Assembly: GCA_910578115.1 (NCBI GenBank)
Contig: CAJTPO010000033.1
Span: 1 to 48,496, forward strand
Source of the DNA: an uncultured Lachnospiraceae bacterium
GTDB taxonomy: Bacteria; Bacillota; Clostridia; Lachnospirales; Lachnospiraceae
Direction: 5' to 3'
DNA length: 48,496 bases
Position numbers and translations under genes: made by a program. Each line of letters begins with the position of its first letter. Position 1 is the stretch's first letter. The notes below the pieces were generated by a model. It saw nothing but the letters and a program-made list of their open reading frames with translations, was not told the DNA's origin and made no database searches. This document shows, piece after piece, positions 8,357-17,354 of this stretch.

Positions 8357-9106
8357 ATGGCTGCATTATTAGAAGCAAAAAACGTAACAAAAATTTATGC
8401 AAACTCACAGCATCCAAGCCTTAATAAAGTATCATTCAGCGTAACGGACGGTGAATTTATTGCCATTATGGGGGCTTCCGGATCAGGAAAGACTACGTTG
8501 CTTAATGTTCTTTCTACGATTGATACACCCACAAGCGGCAGCATTACCATAAACGGTGTCAATCTTAAGAATCTGACTGATTCCAAAGCAGCGGATTTCC
8601 GCAGGGATAATCTTGGGTTTATTTTCCAGGAATATCTGCTGTTAGACAGCCTTACTATTTTTGAGAATATCGCTGTTCCACTCACTTTACAGAAACTCCC
8701 GCCGAAAAAAATAGAAAGCATGATACGGAACCTGGCGAAACGCTTTGGTATTGATGCACAGTTAGATCAATATCCGGGTGAGCTTTCAGGCGGGCAAAGG
8801 CAGCGTGCTTCTGCTCTCAGGGCTATTGTGAAACATCCGGGCATTTTATTTGCTGATGAACCGACCGGGGCATTGGATTCAAGTTCCGCAACGGATTTGT
8901 TAAACACTTTAAGGGAATCAAACGAAAGTCTCCATACTACGATACTCATGGTCACGCATGATGCTTATGCTGCAAGTTTCGCCGGCCGCATCCTGATTTT
9001 TAAAGACGGCTGCATCATTCAGGAGTTATTTAAGCAGAATGCTGACAGGCGTACATTCTATGAATCTATTGCACGGGAAGTAGCAAAATCAGACACAGAA
9101 AGGTAG
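8357..9106 (+). CDS. ABC transporter ATP-binding protein, BceA/YxdL-like
   Basis: A 249-residue ATPase of the MacB/BceA branch. It shows Walker A GASGSGKTTL (about residues 38-47), the Q-loop in FIFQEYLLLD, the signature LSGGQRQRASAL (about 142), Walker B ILFADEPTGALDSSS and the H-loop MVTHDAYAA. AAAGGAG precedes the ATG. It is followed after 10 bases by a 671-residue FtsX-type permease, and then by a sensor kinase and response regulator. That order is typical of Firmicutes detoxification modules which sense and resist cell-wall-active peptides such as bacitracin or lantibiotics. The actual substrate cannot be told from sequence. Confidence 0.93.
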   Translation: MAALLEAKNVTKIYANSQHPSLNKVSFSVTDGEFIAIMGASGSGKTTLLNVLSTIDTPTSGSITINGVNLKNLTDSKAADFRRDNLGFIFQEYLLLDSLTIFENIAVPLTLQKLPPKKIESMIRNLAKRFGIDAQLDQYPGELSGGQRQRASALRAIVKHPGILFADEPTGALDSSSATDLLNTLRESNESLHTTILMVTHDAYAASFAGRILIFKDGCIIQELFKQNADRRTFYESIAREVAKSDTER

Positions 9107-9116
9107 GGAAGCACCC

Positions 9117-11132
9117 ATGAATCATTTATCTATGGCACTTAAGAACCTGAAAAATAATTTTTCCTTTTATGCCCTCTATTTATTATCCATTTCCTTTGTG
9201 ATTACTATATTTTTTGCATTCACTTCATTTTCCATGAATAAAGTTATGCTTGAGAAAATATCAGGCGACGGGCGGGTGGAAACCATGTGCAGCACGATTT
9301 CTATATTCCTTATGGCATTCGTTATTTTTTACATGTCATATTCAAACCGTTTCTTCCTGCGCCGCCGCACAAAGGAATTAGGGATCTATGCATTATTGGG
9401 ATATCGGAAATCCACGGTACTGTCCCTGCTTACAGCAGAAAATCTGCTCTCCTGTTTCGGGGCTTTCGCAATCGGAATCTTTTTGGGCGGTCTGTTTCAT
9501 AAAGCCATTGTGTCCGGCATTACAAAATTACTGAACTTGACAGTCAACAATGCAGAAATACCGTTTTTCAACCCGAATGCCATGGTAAAGACAGCATCTT
9601 TTGTCTTTGCCATTATTATCCTGTTATCGCTGTCCAACAGCAGATTTCTTTTCAAATCTTCCCTTATGGATCTGGTGCGGTTTGAAAAAAGTTCGGAAAA
9701 GCAGACAAAGTTCCATGCCGTTCCTTCCATAATCGGGTTTGTATCTGTCATTTTGGGATACTGTATTGCCCTTGACATCCTGCGGGGCGAAAAATCTGTC
9801 TGGTTTTCAGTCGGGTTTTATCCTGTTGGAATGCTTACATTTACACTCATTCTTTTGGGGACAGTGCTTTTTATTGCATCTTTTCTCCCTTATGCGGTAC
9901 AGACCGGCAGGAAAAATAAAAAGAAATTTTACACGGAAACAAAAATCATTACTTCACCGGGTTTTATATACCGGATGCGCTCCCATTCAAAAACGCTGAT
10001 CATGCTCACATTATTGTCTGCCGCAACTTTGACTGTTTCAAGCGTTATGGCTCTCTCCCTGTATTATCCGATTGCAGCAGTATCCCGCATTGCGCCGTCA
10101 GAAATCGAGTGCCGTATTGAAAAAGAGAGCGATCTGTCCGCAATCATGGAAACAGTGAACAACTATTCCTCCGGAGATGATGTTACATTCCTGCAGACCG
10201 ATATTTATAAAGTTACTTCGACTGCCGGACAGCTCCCCATGGAATACAGTGTCGGTACTTCCCACGGAGATGCTGGCAAAGAAAAAATTCTTCGCAGTGC
10301 AGGTTTTGAATGTATCTCATATGCCGACTATACCGCCATTCTGAAAGCGCAGGGGCGGCAGAAGGCTTTGGAACAATTTACAGAACTAAACAACAATGAG
10401 TGTATTTTTGTAAGATACCAGCCGGCTTCCGGCAGGGACGAAACAGGCAGCACTTATCCACTGCTCATAAACAATACTGAAATACCTGTCACTGTGACTA
10501 TGACCACATTGAATAATCCTTTTTCTTTTGCGAACAGTGTTGGTACTTTGATCATAAGTGACAGTTTATACAAAATGATATCTGAAAATGCTGCCCCCGA
10601 AACGAAAATCTTAAGTATAAACGGAAGTTCCATAACAGGAAACGAAGATCTGTTTCAGGCTCTGTCTGCATATTTGGATAACAGCCCTTACCTGCAGGGC
10701 AATTCCCACAGGATACATGAAGTGGTTTCCCTGAGCAGTTCCACCTTCCTGCTGATAGGCTTTCTTGTCGTATTATTCTTTATTGCAACAGGCAGCATTC
10801 TGTATTTTAATAACATTTCTGCCATAGCCGATTCAAAATCCGATTATGATATCCTCGTAAAAATGGGATATACGAACAGGAAGATTACAAAAATCATCAG
10901 GAAACAGGCAATCACATTTTTCAGCATTCCGTTTCTGTTCGGACTGGCAGACTGTATCTTTGCCACATTAGTATATAAAACAGCGCTTATGCAGAACCTT
11001 TTGGCGAACAGCATTGTTTTATACGCCCCTGTGATATTGGCCATTGCGCTGACATTGATCATTTATCTGGTTTATTACTATATGACTGTCCATACCTGTT
11101 GTAAAATGGTTTTGGGTAAATTTTATGGTTAA
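9117..11132 (+). CDS. ABC transporter permease, BceB/FtsX-like
   Basis: A 671-residue membrane protein with ten predicted helices. One lies near the N-terminus, several follow in the first 290 residues, a large extracellular loop runs from about 310 to 530, and four helices cluster near the C-terminus. FYMSYSNRFFLRRRTKELGIYALLGYRKS is characteristic of BceB-type permeases; only its first residues are needed to recognise the family. It is partner to the preceding ATPase. The stop codon (11130-11132) lies inside the left arm of palindromic element A, so the element may have supplied the present C-terminus. Confidence 0.9.
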   Translation: MNHLSMALKNLKNNFSFYALYLLSISFVITIFFAFTSFSMNKVMLEKISGDGRVETMCSTISIFLMAFVIFYMSYSNRFFLRRRTKELGIYALLGYRKSTVLSLLTAENLLSCFGAFAIGIFLGGLFHKAIVSGITKLLNLTVNNAEIPFFNPNAMVKTASFVFAIIILLSLSNSRFLFKSSLMDLVRFEKSSEKQTKFHAVPSIIGFVSVILGYCIALDILRGEKSVWFSVGFYPVGMLTFTLILLGTVLFIASFLPYAVQTGRKNKKKFYTETKIITSPGFIYRMRSHSKTLIMLTLLSAATLTVSSVMALSLYYPIAAVSRIAPSEIECRIEKESDLSAIMETVNNYSSGDDVTFLQTDIYKVTSTAGQLPMEYSVGTSHGDAGKEKILRSAGFECISYADYTAILKAQGRQKALEQFTELNNNECIFVRYQPASGRDETGSTYPLLINNTEIPVTVTMTTLNNPFSFANSVGTLIISDSLYKMISENAAPETKILSINGSSITGNEDLFQALSAYLDNSPYLQGNSHRIHEVVSLSSSTFLLIGFLVVLFFIATGSILYFNNISAIADSKSDYDILVKMGYTNRKITKIIRKQAITFFSIPFLFGLADCIFATLVYKTALMQNLLANSIVLYAPVILAIALTLIIYLVYYYMTVHTCCKMVLGKFYG

Positions 11133-11228
11133 CGACATTGGAAATTTCGTTTTCGGCCTTGCAGAAGCTACCGTATATGGCTCCTGCAAGAGACGGAAAC
11201 AGAAATTTGTTATGTCGTTTACTATAGT
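11127..11228. repeat. Palindromic intergenic element, copy A (full length, about 100 bp)
   Basis: A long imperfect inverted repeat. The left arm begins GTTAACGACATTGGAAATTT and the right arm ends TTTGTTATGTCGTTTACTAT, with inner arms CTTGCAG/CTGCAAG and a short apical loop around 11168-11186. The last 26 bases of the right arm (11201-11226) are identical to copy B at 35406-35431. The outer core is also found in copy C. The size, the terminal inverted arms and the internally deleted relatives suggest a MITE- or REP-like element. The left arm contains the permease stop codon. Confidence 0.75.
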
Positions 11229-11255
11229 TGTATGTACACAGATAAATGATATAAT
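11228..11255 (+). promoter_or_regulatory. Promoter of the two-component genes
   Basis: TTGTAT (11228-11233), a 16-base spacer and TATAAT (11250-11255) lie just right of element A and 27 bases before the kinase start. The kinase and regulator can therefore be transcribed apart from the transporter. Confidence 0.55.
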
Positions 11256-11281
11256 TCAGAAATGGATAAGGGGACAAAAAT

Positions 11282-12847
11282 ATGAAACGTATTATCATGA
11301 AGCTTTTGCTTTTTATAAACTCCACCCTGCTTATAATATATATGGGGTTGGAAATAAATATCCAGATGCCGTGCAGCATCAGCAGAATCGTATCATTATT
11401 TCTGTCATCTTTGATGCTGATCGACGCTGCTTATGTGAGTTCCTGCAACATCAGAGATAATAAAGCCATCTCTTTGTTTTGCGGTCTGCTGGCACTGGAC
11501 AGCTGGTATATACTCCTATCCGTTTCGGACAACGCCATGGCAGATATTGTTTTTTATGCCTTAAGTCCGGTCATATGGTACGTTTTCATAAATTTCATAC
11601 TTATGTTTTTATTTCAGGGGAGCGGTTATAAATTCAAAAAGGCAGCAAACCTCTGCCTGACCGGAACCTGTATCTGCTCCCTCATCGGCATTTTAATATC
11701 AGACAATGTGTTTGCACTGCTGCATGACATCCAGTTTCTGGTAAGCTGGCTTTGCTTCGTTTTTGTTGTTGCTTACCACAGAAAAAGAACCGCTTTTGTC
11801 CTCAAAGCAGAATGGAAGTCCATTCTGTTCTCTCTTGTGGTAATAATCATTTTATGCATTACATACGGTCTTACCACAATGAGAATAACAGGAAATCTTT
11901 CAAACTTTGGAGTATATATCCCTGTCCTGCTGTTCTCCATGAGTATTCATGGTATTATACTGAAAGAGCATCGCAGTTTTCCATTGTCAGCCATATTCAG
12001 CAGATTCCAGTTAATGCTGATCCTGCTTTTCGGTGTTGCCATTTGTGGCCTGATCACAATGACTCTGGGGATCGGCTGGTTATCTTTCCTTCTTATGCTG
12101 GACGCTTTGTTTGTGTTTATCTATGTCTGCAATATCATTCTTGATTTTAATTTAAGGCAGGGAGGAGGCAATATGGTCATGGAAAGCAAATACAATGCTG
12201 CATTAGCACAGTTACGGCAGGAAGAGCAGATAAATCTTGAATTTTCAAACTTTCTTCATGACCATATACTGCAGGACCTGCTTTCCATAAAAAATATGAT
12301 GCATAAATCAACAAGCCCTGATATACAGAAAATAATCACAGAAACTCTTGACAGTATGAATATCTATATCCGTGAGCAGATGCAGAATTATCATCCTGTA
12401 TTGCTGTCAAAACTTACTGTAAAAGAGAATTATCAAAATCTGCTTGCATATATTGCACAGTCATTTCCTGAACGCCACGTCAGCGTTGTTTTTGACTGCC
12501 CGGACTCTTTATTTATAGTTCCGCCATATGATATTTTCATATACCGGCTTTTGAAAGAGCTCGTCACGAATGTTTATAAACACTCTACGGGAGAAAAAGC
12601 ATGGATAACACTTACACAGGATAATGGAATGATAGTCTTATGCGTCAAAGATAACGGGAGTGCTGATGCCGACAGTCTCGCCTGTGCAGACTCTTCAAAG
12701 CACAAGGGTCTTGCATTAAGCACTGACCGTGTTCACAGCATGGACGGCACCGTAAGTATAACCCAAAATTTCCCACATGGAATCTGCGTCTGTATCAACC
12801 TGCCAATGAAAGGGGATGCTTCTTATCAATATTTTATTAGTCGATGA
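11282..12847 (+). CDS. Membrane sensor histidine kinase (LuxR-type system)
   Basis: A 521-residue kinase with about eight N-terminal membrane helices (residues 5-285) and no large extracellular domain. A coiled linker leads to the histidine box SNFLHDHILQDLLS (His near residue 326). The ATPase domain has the N-box LLKELVTNVYKHS and the G-box segment KHKGLALSTDRV. This layout belongs to kinases that pair with NarL/LuxR regulators, not to the short BceS kinases normally linked to BceAB transporters, so the pairing is unusual. It overlaps the response regulator gene by 32 bases. AAGGGGA lies before the ATG. The likely input is membrane stress or the state of the adjacent transporter, which is inference. 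Confidence 0.88.
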   Translation: MKRIIMKLLLFINSTLLIIYMGLEINIQMPCSISRIVSLFLSSLMLIDAAYVSSCNIRDNKAISLFCGLLALDSWYILLSVSDNAMADIVFYALSPVIWYVFINFILMFLFQGSGYKFKKAANLCLTGTCICSLIGILISDNVFALLHDIQFLVSWLCFVFVVAYHRKRTAFVLKAEWKSILFSLVVIIILCITYGLTTMRITGNLSNFGVYIPVLLFSMSIHGIILKEHRSFPLSAIFSRFQLMLILLFGVAICGLITMTLGIGWLSFLLMLDALFVFIYVCNIILDFNLRQGGGNMVMESKYNAALAQLRQEEQINLEFSNFLHDHILQDLLSIKNMMHKSTSPDIQKIITETLDSMNIYIREQMQNYHPVLLSKLTVKENYQNLLAYIAQSFPERHVSVVFDCPDSLFIVPPYDIFIYRLLKELVTNVYKHSTGEKAWITLTQDNGMIVLCVKDNGSADADSLACADSSKHKGLALSTDRVHSMDGTVSITQNFPHGICVCINLPMKGDASYQYFISR

Positions 12848-13430
12848 CCACGTTCTATTTTCCAAAAGTCTGGAAATTGCATTATCAGACTACCCGGAAA
12901 TAAAAACCTTTAAAAGTATCAATGATATTTCCCTGTTGGATAAATCCATTGAAGAAGACGCACCGGATATTCTGCTTATGGATATCAATTTAAAAAATAT
13001 ATCGTCTGAAGACGGTCTGGAATTAGCAAAACAGATATTATACAATCATCCGGAGCAGAAAATTGTTATCCTGTCCGGATACGATCTGCCGGTATACCGC
13101 AACGAAGCCAAAAAAATCGGGGCGAAAGGATTTATCAACAAAAATACAGAACCGGAAATGCTGATCGCTTTTCTTTCGCAGATCATGCAGGGAAAATTTG
13201 TCTTCACCGGTTCCATTCCGTTTTTAGAAGAATTAACTGACTGTGAAAAACAGATTTTGCAGCTGATAGCTGACGGCAAAAAACGGAAAGAGATTGCAAT
13301 CACACTTTATATCAGCGAGCGTACCCTCTCCAATCATTTACAGCATATATTTGAAAAACTTGATGTTTCCTCCTCTGTCGAAGCTGTAACCAGGGCGATT
13401 CAATTAGGGTACCTCCCGCCGATTTGTTAA
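12816..13430 (+). CDS. Response regulator, NarL/LuxR family
   Basis: A 204-residue regulator. The receiver domain (1-120) has the acidic pair in ILLVDDHVLF, the phosphoacceptor Asp in DILLMDINLK and the conserved Lys in KGFINKNTEPE. The C-terminal LuxR helix-turn-helix (about 140-204) reads LTDCEKQILQLIADGKKRKE followed by ERTLSNHLQHIFEKLDVSS. It overlaps the kinase gene, which shows translational coupling and makes the kinase its cognate partner. Probable targets are the adjacent transporter genes; no repeated operator was recognised. Confidence 0.92.
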   Translation: MLLINILLVDDHVLFSKSLEIALSDYPEIKTFKSINDISLLDKSIEEDAPDILLMDINLKNISSEDGLELAKQILYNHPEQKIVILSGYDLPVYRNEAKKIGAKGFINKNTEPEMLIAFLSQIMQGKFVFTGSIPFLEELTDCEKQILQLIADGKKRKEIAITLYISERTLSNHLQHIFEKLDVSSSVEAVTRAIQLGYLPPIC

Positions 13431-13477
13431 TTTCTCATCAAATACAGGAACACACACAGAAAGGAACGGTCGTTTTT

Positions 13478-14383
13478 ATGAAAATAGACAGACTCATCGG
13501 CATCCTGTCCATCCTCCTGCAGAAGGACACGGTCACGGCGCCTTATCTGGCAGATCATTTTGAGGTTTCCAGACGGACCATCAACCGCGATATCGAGGAT
13601 TTATGCAAGGCCGGTATCCCCATCGTCACAAGACAGGGAACCGGCGGCGGCATCTCCATCATGGCGGATTACCGCATGGAGCGCACCCTGCTGACCACAA
13701 GGGAAATGCAGGATATCCTGGCCGGACTGCGCAGCCTCGACAGCATCAACGGCACCAACCGGTACGGACAGCTTATGGAAAAGCTCTCTGCCGGTTCCTC
13801 GGACTTTATGTCCGGCGGCCAGTCCGTGCTCATTGATCTCTCTTCCTGGTACAAGGATGCTCTGGCCCCCAGGATCGAACTGATCCGCCGTGCCATCGAC
13901 AGCTGTCTGGAGCTGGAATTTCTCTACTACAGTCCGTCGGGAGAAAGCAAACGATGCATCGAGCCATACTACCTGATCTTCCGCTGGTCAAGCTGGTATG
14001 TGTGGGGATGGTGCAGGAAACGGGAAGATTTCCGACTTTTTAAACTAAACCGCATGGATTGTCTGCAGGAGGCGGACACCCCTTTCGTTAAAAGACCCGT
14101 CCCCCTGCCGGATCTGAAAAACGAACGGATCTTTCCCGGCGGCATCCGGGTGAAGGCTCTGTTTGACGCTGCCTGCAAATGGCGGCTGGTAGAGGAGTTC
14201 GGGACGACGTGTTTTACCGAGCAGGCAGACGGAAAACTATTGTTTCACGCAGATTATACCCATAAAGAAAACCTGGTCACGTGGCTTTTGACCTTCCGCG
14301 ACCAGGTGGAGCTGCTTGAACCGGTGGAAATCCGCAAAGAGCTGCAGGCGGCGCTCAGAAATACGCTGAAAATATATGACTGA
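13478..14383 (+). CDS. WYL-domain transcriptional regulator (DeoR-like HTH)
   Basis: A 301-residue regulator. The N-terminal winged helix (1-60) contains LADHFEVSRRTINRDIEDLC and a GGGIS wing. The middle WYL domain (about 140-215) shows LEFLYYSPSGESKRCIEPYY, WSSWYVWGWCRKREDFRLF and KLNRM. A C-terminal WCX extension completes it. WYL domains bind nucleic acids or small ligands, and these proteins often control defence or stress genes. The start at 13478 has AGAAAGGA upstream; an in-frame ATG at 13424 would overlap the response regulator. It lies 48 bases after that gene and may be in the same transcript. Its target is unknown. Confidence 0.88.
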   Translation: MKIDRLIGILSILLQKDTVTAPYLADHFEVSRRTINRDIEDLCKAGIPIVTRQGTGGGISIMADYRMERTLLTTREMQDILAGLRSLDSINGTNRYGQLMEKLSAGSSDFMSGGQSVLIDLSSWYKDALAPRIELIRRAIDSCLELEFLYYSPSGESKRCIEPYYLIFRWSSWYVWGWCRKREDFRLFKLNRMDCLQEADTPFVKRPVPLPDLKNERIFPGGIRVKALFDAACKWRLVEEFGTTCFTEQADGKLLFHADYTHKENLVTWLLTFRDQVELLEPVEIRKELQAALRNTLKIYD

Positions 14384-14470
14384 TCAAAACAGCCGCCTGC
14401 CCTTCGCCGGCAATGTCCGACATCTTTCCATTATCTTTTATCGATTTCCTGATCAGGCCAGTTCATCTTT

Positions 14471-15459
14471 TTATTCATAAAGACCCAGATCAAATAGATA
14501 GGTATATTCATATTCCCCTTCTTTCAAAAGTAATGCTGCTACCGTTCCTGAAACACATCCCGCGCACAGACAGTCGCATTTTGTAAGCAGCATCGTCGTA
14601 ATCAAATATTCCATTCCATTTGCATAAGCTCCACCGCGTTCATACTCTTCTCTGCCTGTTGATCCACCATGATACTCTGCATAAACTATTTTATTTGCAA
14701 TCAAATTACTGCCAAATTTCTCTGAAAACAACCGATAGAACTCCGCATCCTCTGTCGCCAAAAAAACCTTCGTACAATGCTGCCTCTCAAAAATCTCCTC
14801 AGCCTTGGCAACTGCCTGTTCCGGAGTGGGTTGAACGGGGTGATTTTTAGGTTTTCCATTAACGTAATCCGTTCCTCTGCATTTTACTCCTAATATTTTG
14901 TCCCCTTTTGAAAACAGCCTGGCGTACTCCTCCTCCACATTCTGTTTTGCCACGTCGCTTAATTTCATATACTGCCTGACCAGTTTTTTCCAATGTTCAA
15001 GTTCTCCTGTTCTGCCATATAAAAAATCTATGTTCAGATAAGGAAACATCTCAGGAACCGCTCCCGAACCAATAATTATATTTCTGCTGTGTTTAATATC
15101 CTCCAGGGAATAACCACACGGCTGCTTAAAAAAGTATTCCCACGCATTCTCCTTACCGATCTTATCTTCTGTAAGATAAATATTAAAATCATTCTGCATA
15201 TCAACTACTGGAACATATCCATTTTTTATTGCATCGTCTATTCTTTGTAAATTCGTCAAAAACAGGGAAAACAAACCACAATACCAGTCTCGCCTTCTAA
15301 TCACATAAAAAGTCTTATCCGGATTTCTGCCCCCCCCACACGTTTTCTGTGTTCTGTCCAGTACCGTTCTCTTCTGTTTTCCTTATATCCACGATACCAC
15401 TTTAAAGCTGTGTTCCTCCACATATACGACAACATATTATAAACTGTGTTATGTTTCAT
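14471..15459 (-). pseudogene. Fucosyltransferase-like glycosyltransferase, frame broken at a G8 tract (phase-variable or frameshifted)
   Basis: Two reading frames together make one gene. The first runs from the ATG at 15459 through a Lys/Arg-rich N-terminus (about residues 9-41) and ends at 15301 after 52 residues. The second (from a GTG at 15304 to 14471) encodes 277 residues. A run of eight G on the minus strand (15330-15337) separates them. With nine G the frame would run on into the expected segment NPDKTFYVIRRRDW and give a 329-residue protein. The second part has VKCRGTDY, like the sugar-nucleotide loop of GT23/NodZ-type fucosyltransferases, and KCDCLCAGCVSG near the end. It probably modifies a surface glycan. 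The G8 tract could be a slippage switch or a sequencing error. Confidence 0.7.
15330..15337 (-). repeat. Homopolymer G8 (minus strand) inside the glycosyltransferase gene
   Basis: Eight consecutive C on the plus strand. As sequenced, the tract puts the start of the gene out of frame with the remainder; one extra G restores one frame across the junction, while seven G leads to an immediate stop. This is the arrangement of a slipped-strand phase switch. Confidence 0.85.
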
Positions 15460-15577
15460 TCCCTGATTATTCCTTTCCCTTTACACTGATTGTCCTTTTC
15501 ATAGCGTTACCCATTATAACCCATGCCATTTGGATATGCAAATATTTCTAACCTTCTAATTGTTATTTTCAATGATA

Positions 15578-15626
15578 ATACCCTCAGTGAACAAAGGAAT
15601 ACACGTCCTTTATTCACTGAGGGTAT
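15578..15626. repeat. Long near-perfect hairpin between the glycosyltransferase and iscU
   Basis: A 21-base stem (15578-15598 with 15606-15626) with a 7-base loop. The arm begins ATACCCTCAGTGAA. The only mismatch becomes a G-U pair in minus-strand RNA, so that strand folds without a break. No T-run follows on either side, so it is not a classic terminator. Confidence 0.8.
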
Positions 15627-15729
15627 GGTAATTATCTCAAAAAAGCCTGAATTACTATTTTTGAGAAAAGGAATCCTCCTATATATCCTAAAAACGGAGA
15701 ACCGTGAAAAAGCAGAAGAAATTTATAAA

Positions 15730-16107
15730 TCAGAGCCCCTGACGGTCATAATAGTCTTTGACCGCCGCCCGGACCGCTTCCTCGGCCAGAACAGAACAAT
15801 GCACCTTATGCGGCGGCAGTCCGCCCAGAGCCTCCGTCACTGCCTGATTCGTCAATCCCAGCGCCTCTTCAATCGAGCGCCCCCTGATCATCTCCGTCGC
15901 CATGGAACTGGAGGCGATTGCCGACCCGCAGCCAAAAGTCTCAAACTTAACGTCCGTCACGATATCATTTTCAATTTTCAGATAGATCTTCATAATATCG
16001 CCGCACCTGGCATTCCCCACTTCTCCCACGCCGTCCGCATTCTCGATCACCCCCACATTACGCGGATTTCTGAAATGCTCCATCACCTTTTCACTGTATA
16101 ATGCCAT
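15730..16107 (-). CDS. iscU: Fe-S cluster scaffold protein, NifU/IscU-like
   Basis: A 125-residue scaffold on which Fe-S clusters are built before transfer to target proteins. The three conserved cysteines are seen in GNARCGDIMK, TFGCGSAIASSS and PHKVHCSVLAEEA. The N-terminus MALYSEKVMEHFRNPRNVG is typical of the NifU-type proteins of Clostridia. It lies 17 bases after the cysteine desulfurase, its sulfur donor, so the two form a minimal isc/nif operon. No hscA, hscB or fdx gene follows; the next minus-strand gene is the glycosyltransferase. Confidence 0.95.
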   Translation of the reverse strand: MALYSEKVMEHFRNPRNVGVIENADGVGEVGNARCGDIMKIYLKIENDIVTDVKFETFGCGSAIASSSMATEMIRGRSIEEALGLTNQAVTEALGGLPPHKVHCSVLAEEAVRAAVKDYYDRQGL

Positions 16108-16124
16108 GCTCCTTTGCCCTCCTT

Positions 16125-17309
16125 CTATATCACAAACTCTTTCCTGCCGTTTACTTTATCCTTCCACAGGGGCGACATATTCCGCAGATAGTCAACCACC
16201 TCCGGCACAGCCCGCAGGATCTCTTCCACCTCTTCTTCCGTATTGTCCGCACTGAGCGACAGCCGCAGAGAACCATGCGCCACCTCATGCGGTCTGCCGA
16301 TCGCCAACAGCACATGGCTGGGATCCAGCGACCCGGAAGTGCAGGCGGAACCGGATGAGGCACAGATCCCCCTGTCATCCAGCAGCAAAAGCAGACTTTC
16401 TCCCTCAATGCCCTCAAAGCAGAAGTTTACATTGCCGGGCAGGCGGCTTACCCTGTCCCCGTTCAAGACAGCGTGCGGAATCCGGGAAAGCCCGTCGATC
16501 AGGCGGTCACGCAGCCGAAGCAGCTTTTCCCTGCTGCCTTCCATATCCGCACAGGCTTCTTCCAGCGCCGCCGCCATTCCCATAATAGCCGGCACATTCT
16601 CTGTACCGCCGCGTCTGCCCCGCTCCTGTGCTCCGCCCTCGATCAGATTCGTCAGCGGGATGCCCTGCCTTGCATACAATACCCCCGCTCCCTTTGGCCC
16701 GTGGAACTTGTGGGCCGAAAGCGAGAGCAGATCGATGTTCTCTTCCCGCACATGGATCGGAAGATGCCCTGCTGCCTGCACCGCATCAGTATGAAAAGGC
16801 ACCTTATGCTCCCTGCATATGGCCCCGATCTTCGAAACCGGCATAACGGACCCGATCTCGTTATTGGCATACATGACCGTCACCAGACAGGTATCCTCCC
16901 TGATCGCCTGCTCAACCTGTTCCGGATAGATCATGCCGTTTTCATGAACCGTAAGCAGTTCTATCTCAAAGCCCTCTCTGCGCAGTCTGTCCAGCGTATG
17001 TAATACCGCATGATGCTCAAAGGCTGACGAAATAATATGCTTCTTTCCTGTTCTTTCCCCGAATCTGGCCGCCGAGAGAACCGCCTGATTGTCCGCCTCA
17101 CTGCCGCCGGAAGTAAAATAAATCTCTTCCGCCGCCGCACCGATACAGGCCGCAATACGTTCCCTGGCGGACTGCAGAGCCTCCGCCGCCTTCTGCCCCG
17201 CCCCATACAGGCTGGACGGATTCCCCCAGATCTCTTCCATATAAGGAAGCATCGCATTGATGGCTGTTCTGCTCATTTTCGTAGTTGCCGCATTGTCTGC
17301 ATATATCAT
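16125..17309 (-). CDS. iscS: Cysteine desulfurase, NifS/IscS-like
   Basis: A 394-residue PLP enzyme that takes sulfur from cysteine, giving alanine and a persulfide passed to IscU. It begins MIYADNAATTKMS. The PLP lysine is in LLSLSAHKFHGPKGAG (about residue 200), and the catalytic cysteine loop is GICASSGSACTSGSLDPSHV (about 325). The reading frame runs upstream through a (Arg-Asp)n stretch encoded by a hexamer repeat, but AGGGG at good spacing and the family N-terminus place the start at 17309. Transcription should start near 17405, so the repeat lies in the untranslated leader. The promoter carries an Rrf2-type operator. Confidence 0.94.
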   Translation of the reverse strand: MIYADNAATTKMSRTAINAMLPYMEEIWGNPSSLYGAGQKAAEALQSARERIAACIGAAAEEIYFTSGGSEADNQAVLSAARFGERTGKKHIISSAFEHHAVLHTLDRLRREGFEIELLTVHENGMIYPEQVEQAIREDTCLVTVMYANNEIGSVMPVSKIGAICREHKVPFHTDAVQAAGHLPIHVREENIDLLSLSAHKFHGPKGAGVLYARQGIPLTNLIEGGAQERGRRGGTENVPAIMGMAAALEEACADMEGSREKLLRLRDRLIDGLSRIPHAVLNGDRVSRLPGNVNFCFEGIEGESLLLLLDDRGICASSGSACTSGSLDPSHVLLAIGRPHEVAHGSLRLSLSADNTEEEVEEILRAVPEVVDYLRNMSPLWKDKVNGRKEFVI

Positions 17310-17354
17310 ATCTGTTCCCCTGCCTTTCCTGTTTTGTTTTCTATTTTTACTTTT

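Noticed and set aside
11127..11228. Element A as an ordinary terminator of the transporter operon
   Set aside because: Although it can fold, copies with a 26-base identity occur elsewhere, and no T-run follows on the plus strand; a mobile or repeated element explains it better, though it may still influence termination.
15523..15729. N-terminal part of a plus-strand open frame between the transferase and iscU
   Set aside because: No ribosome binding site, it reads through the long hairpin and then runs antisense through iscU; no family features.
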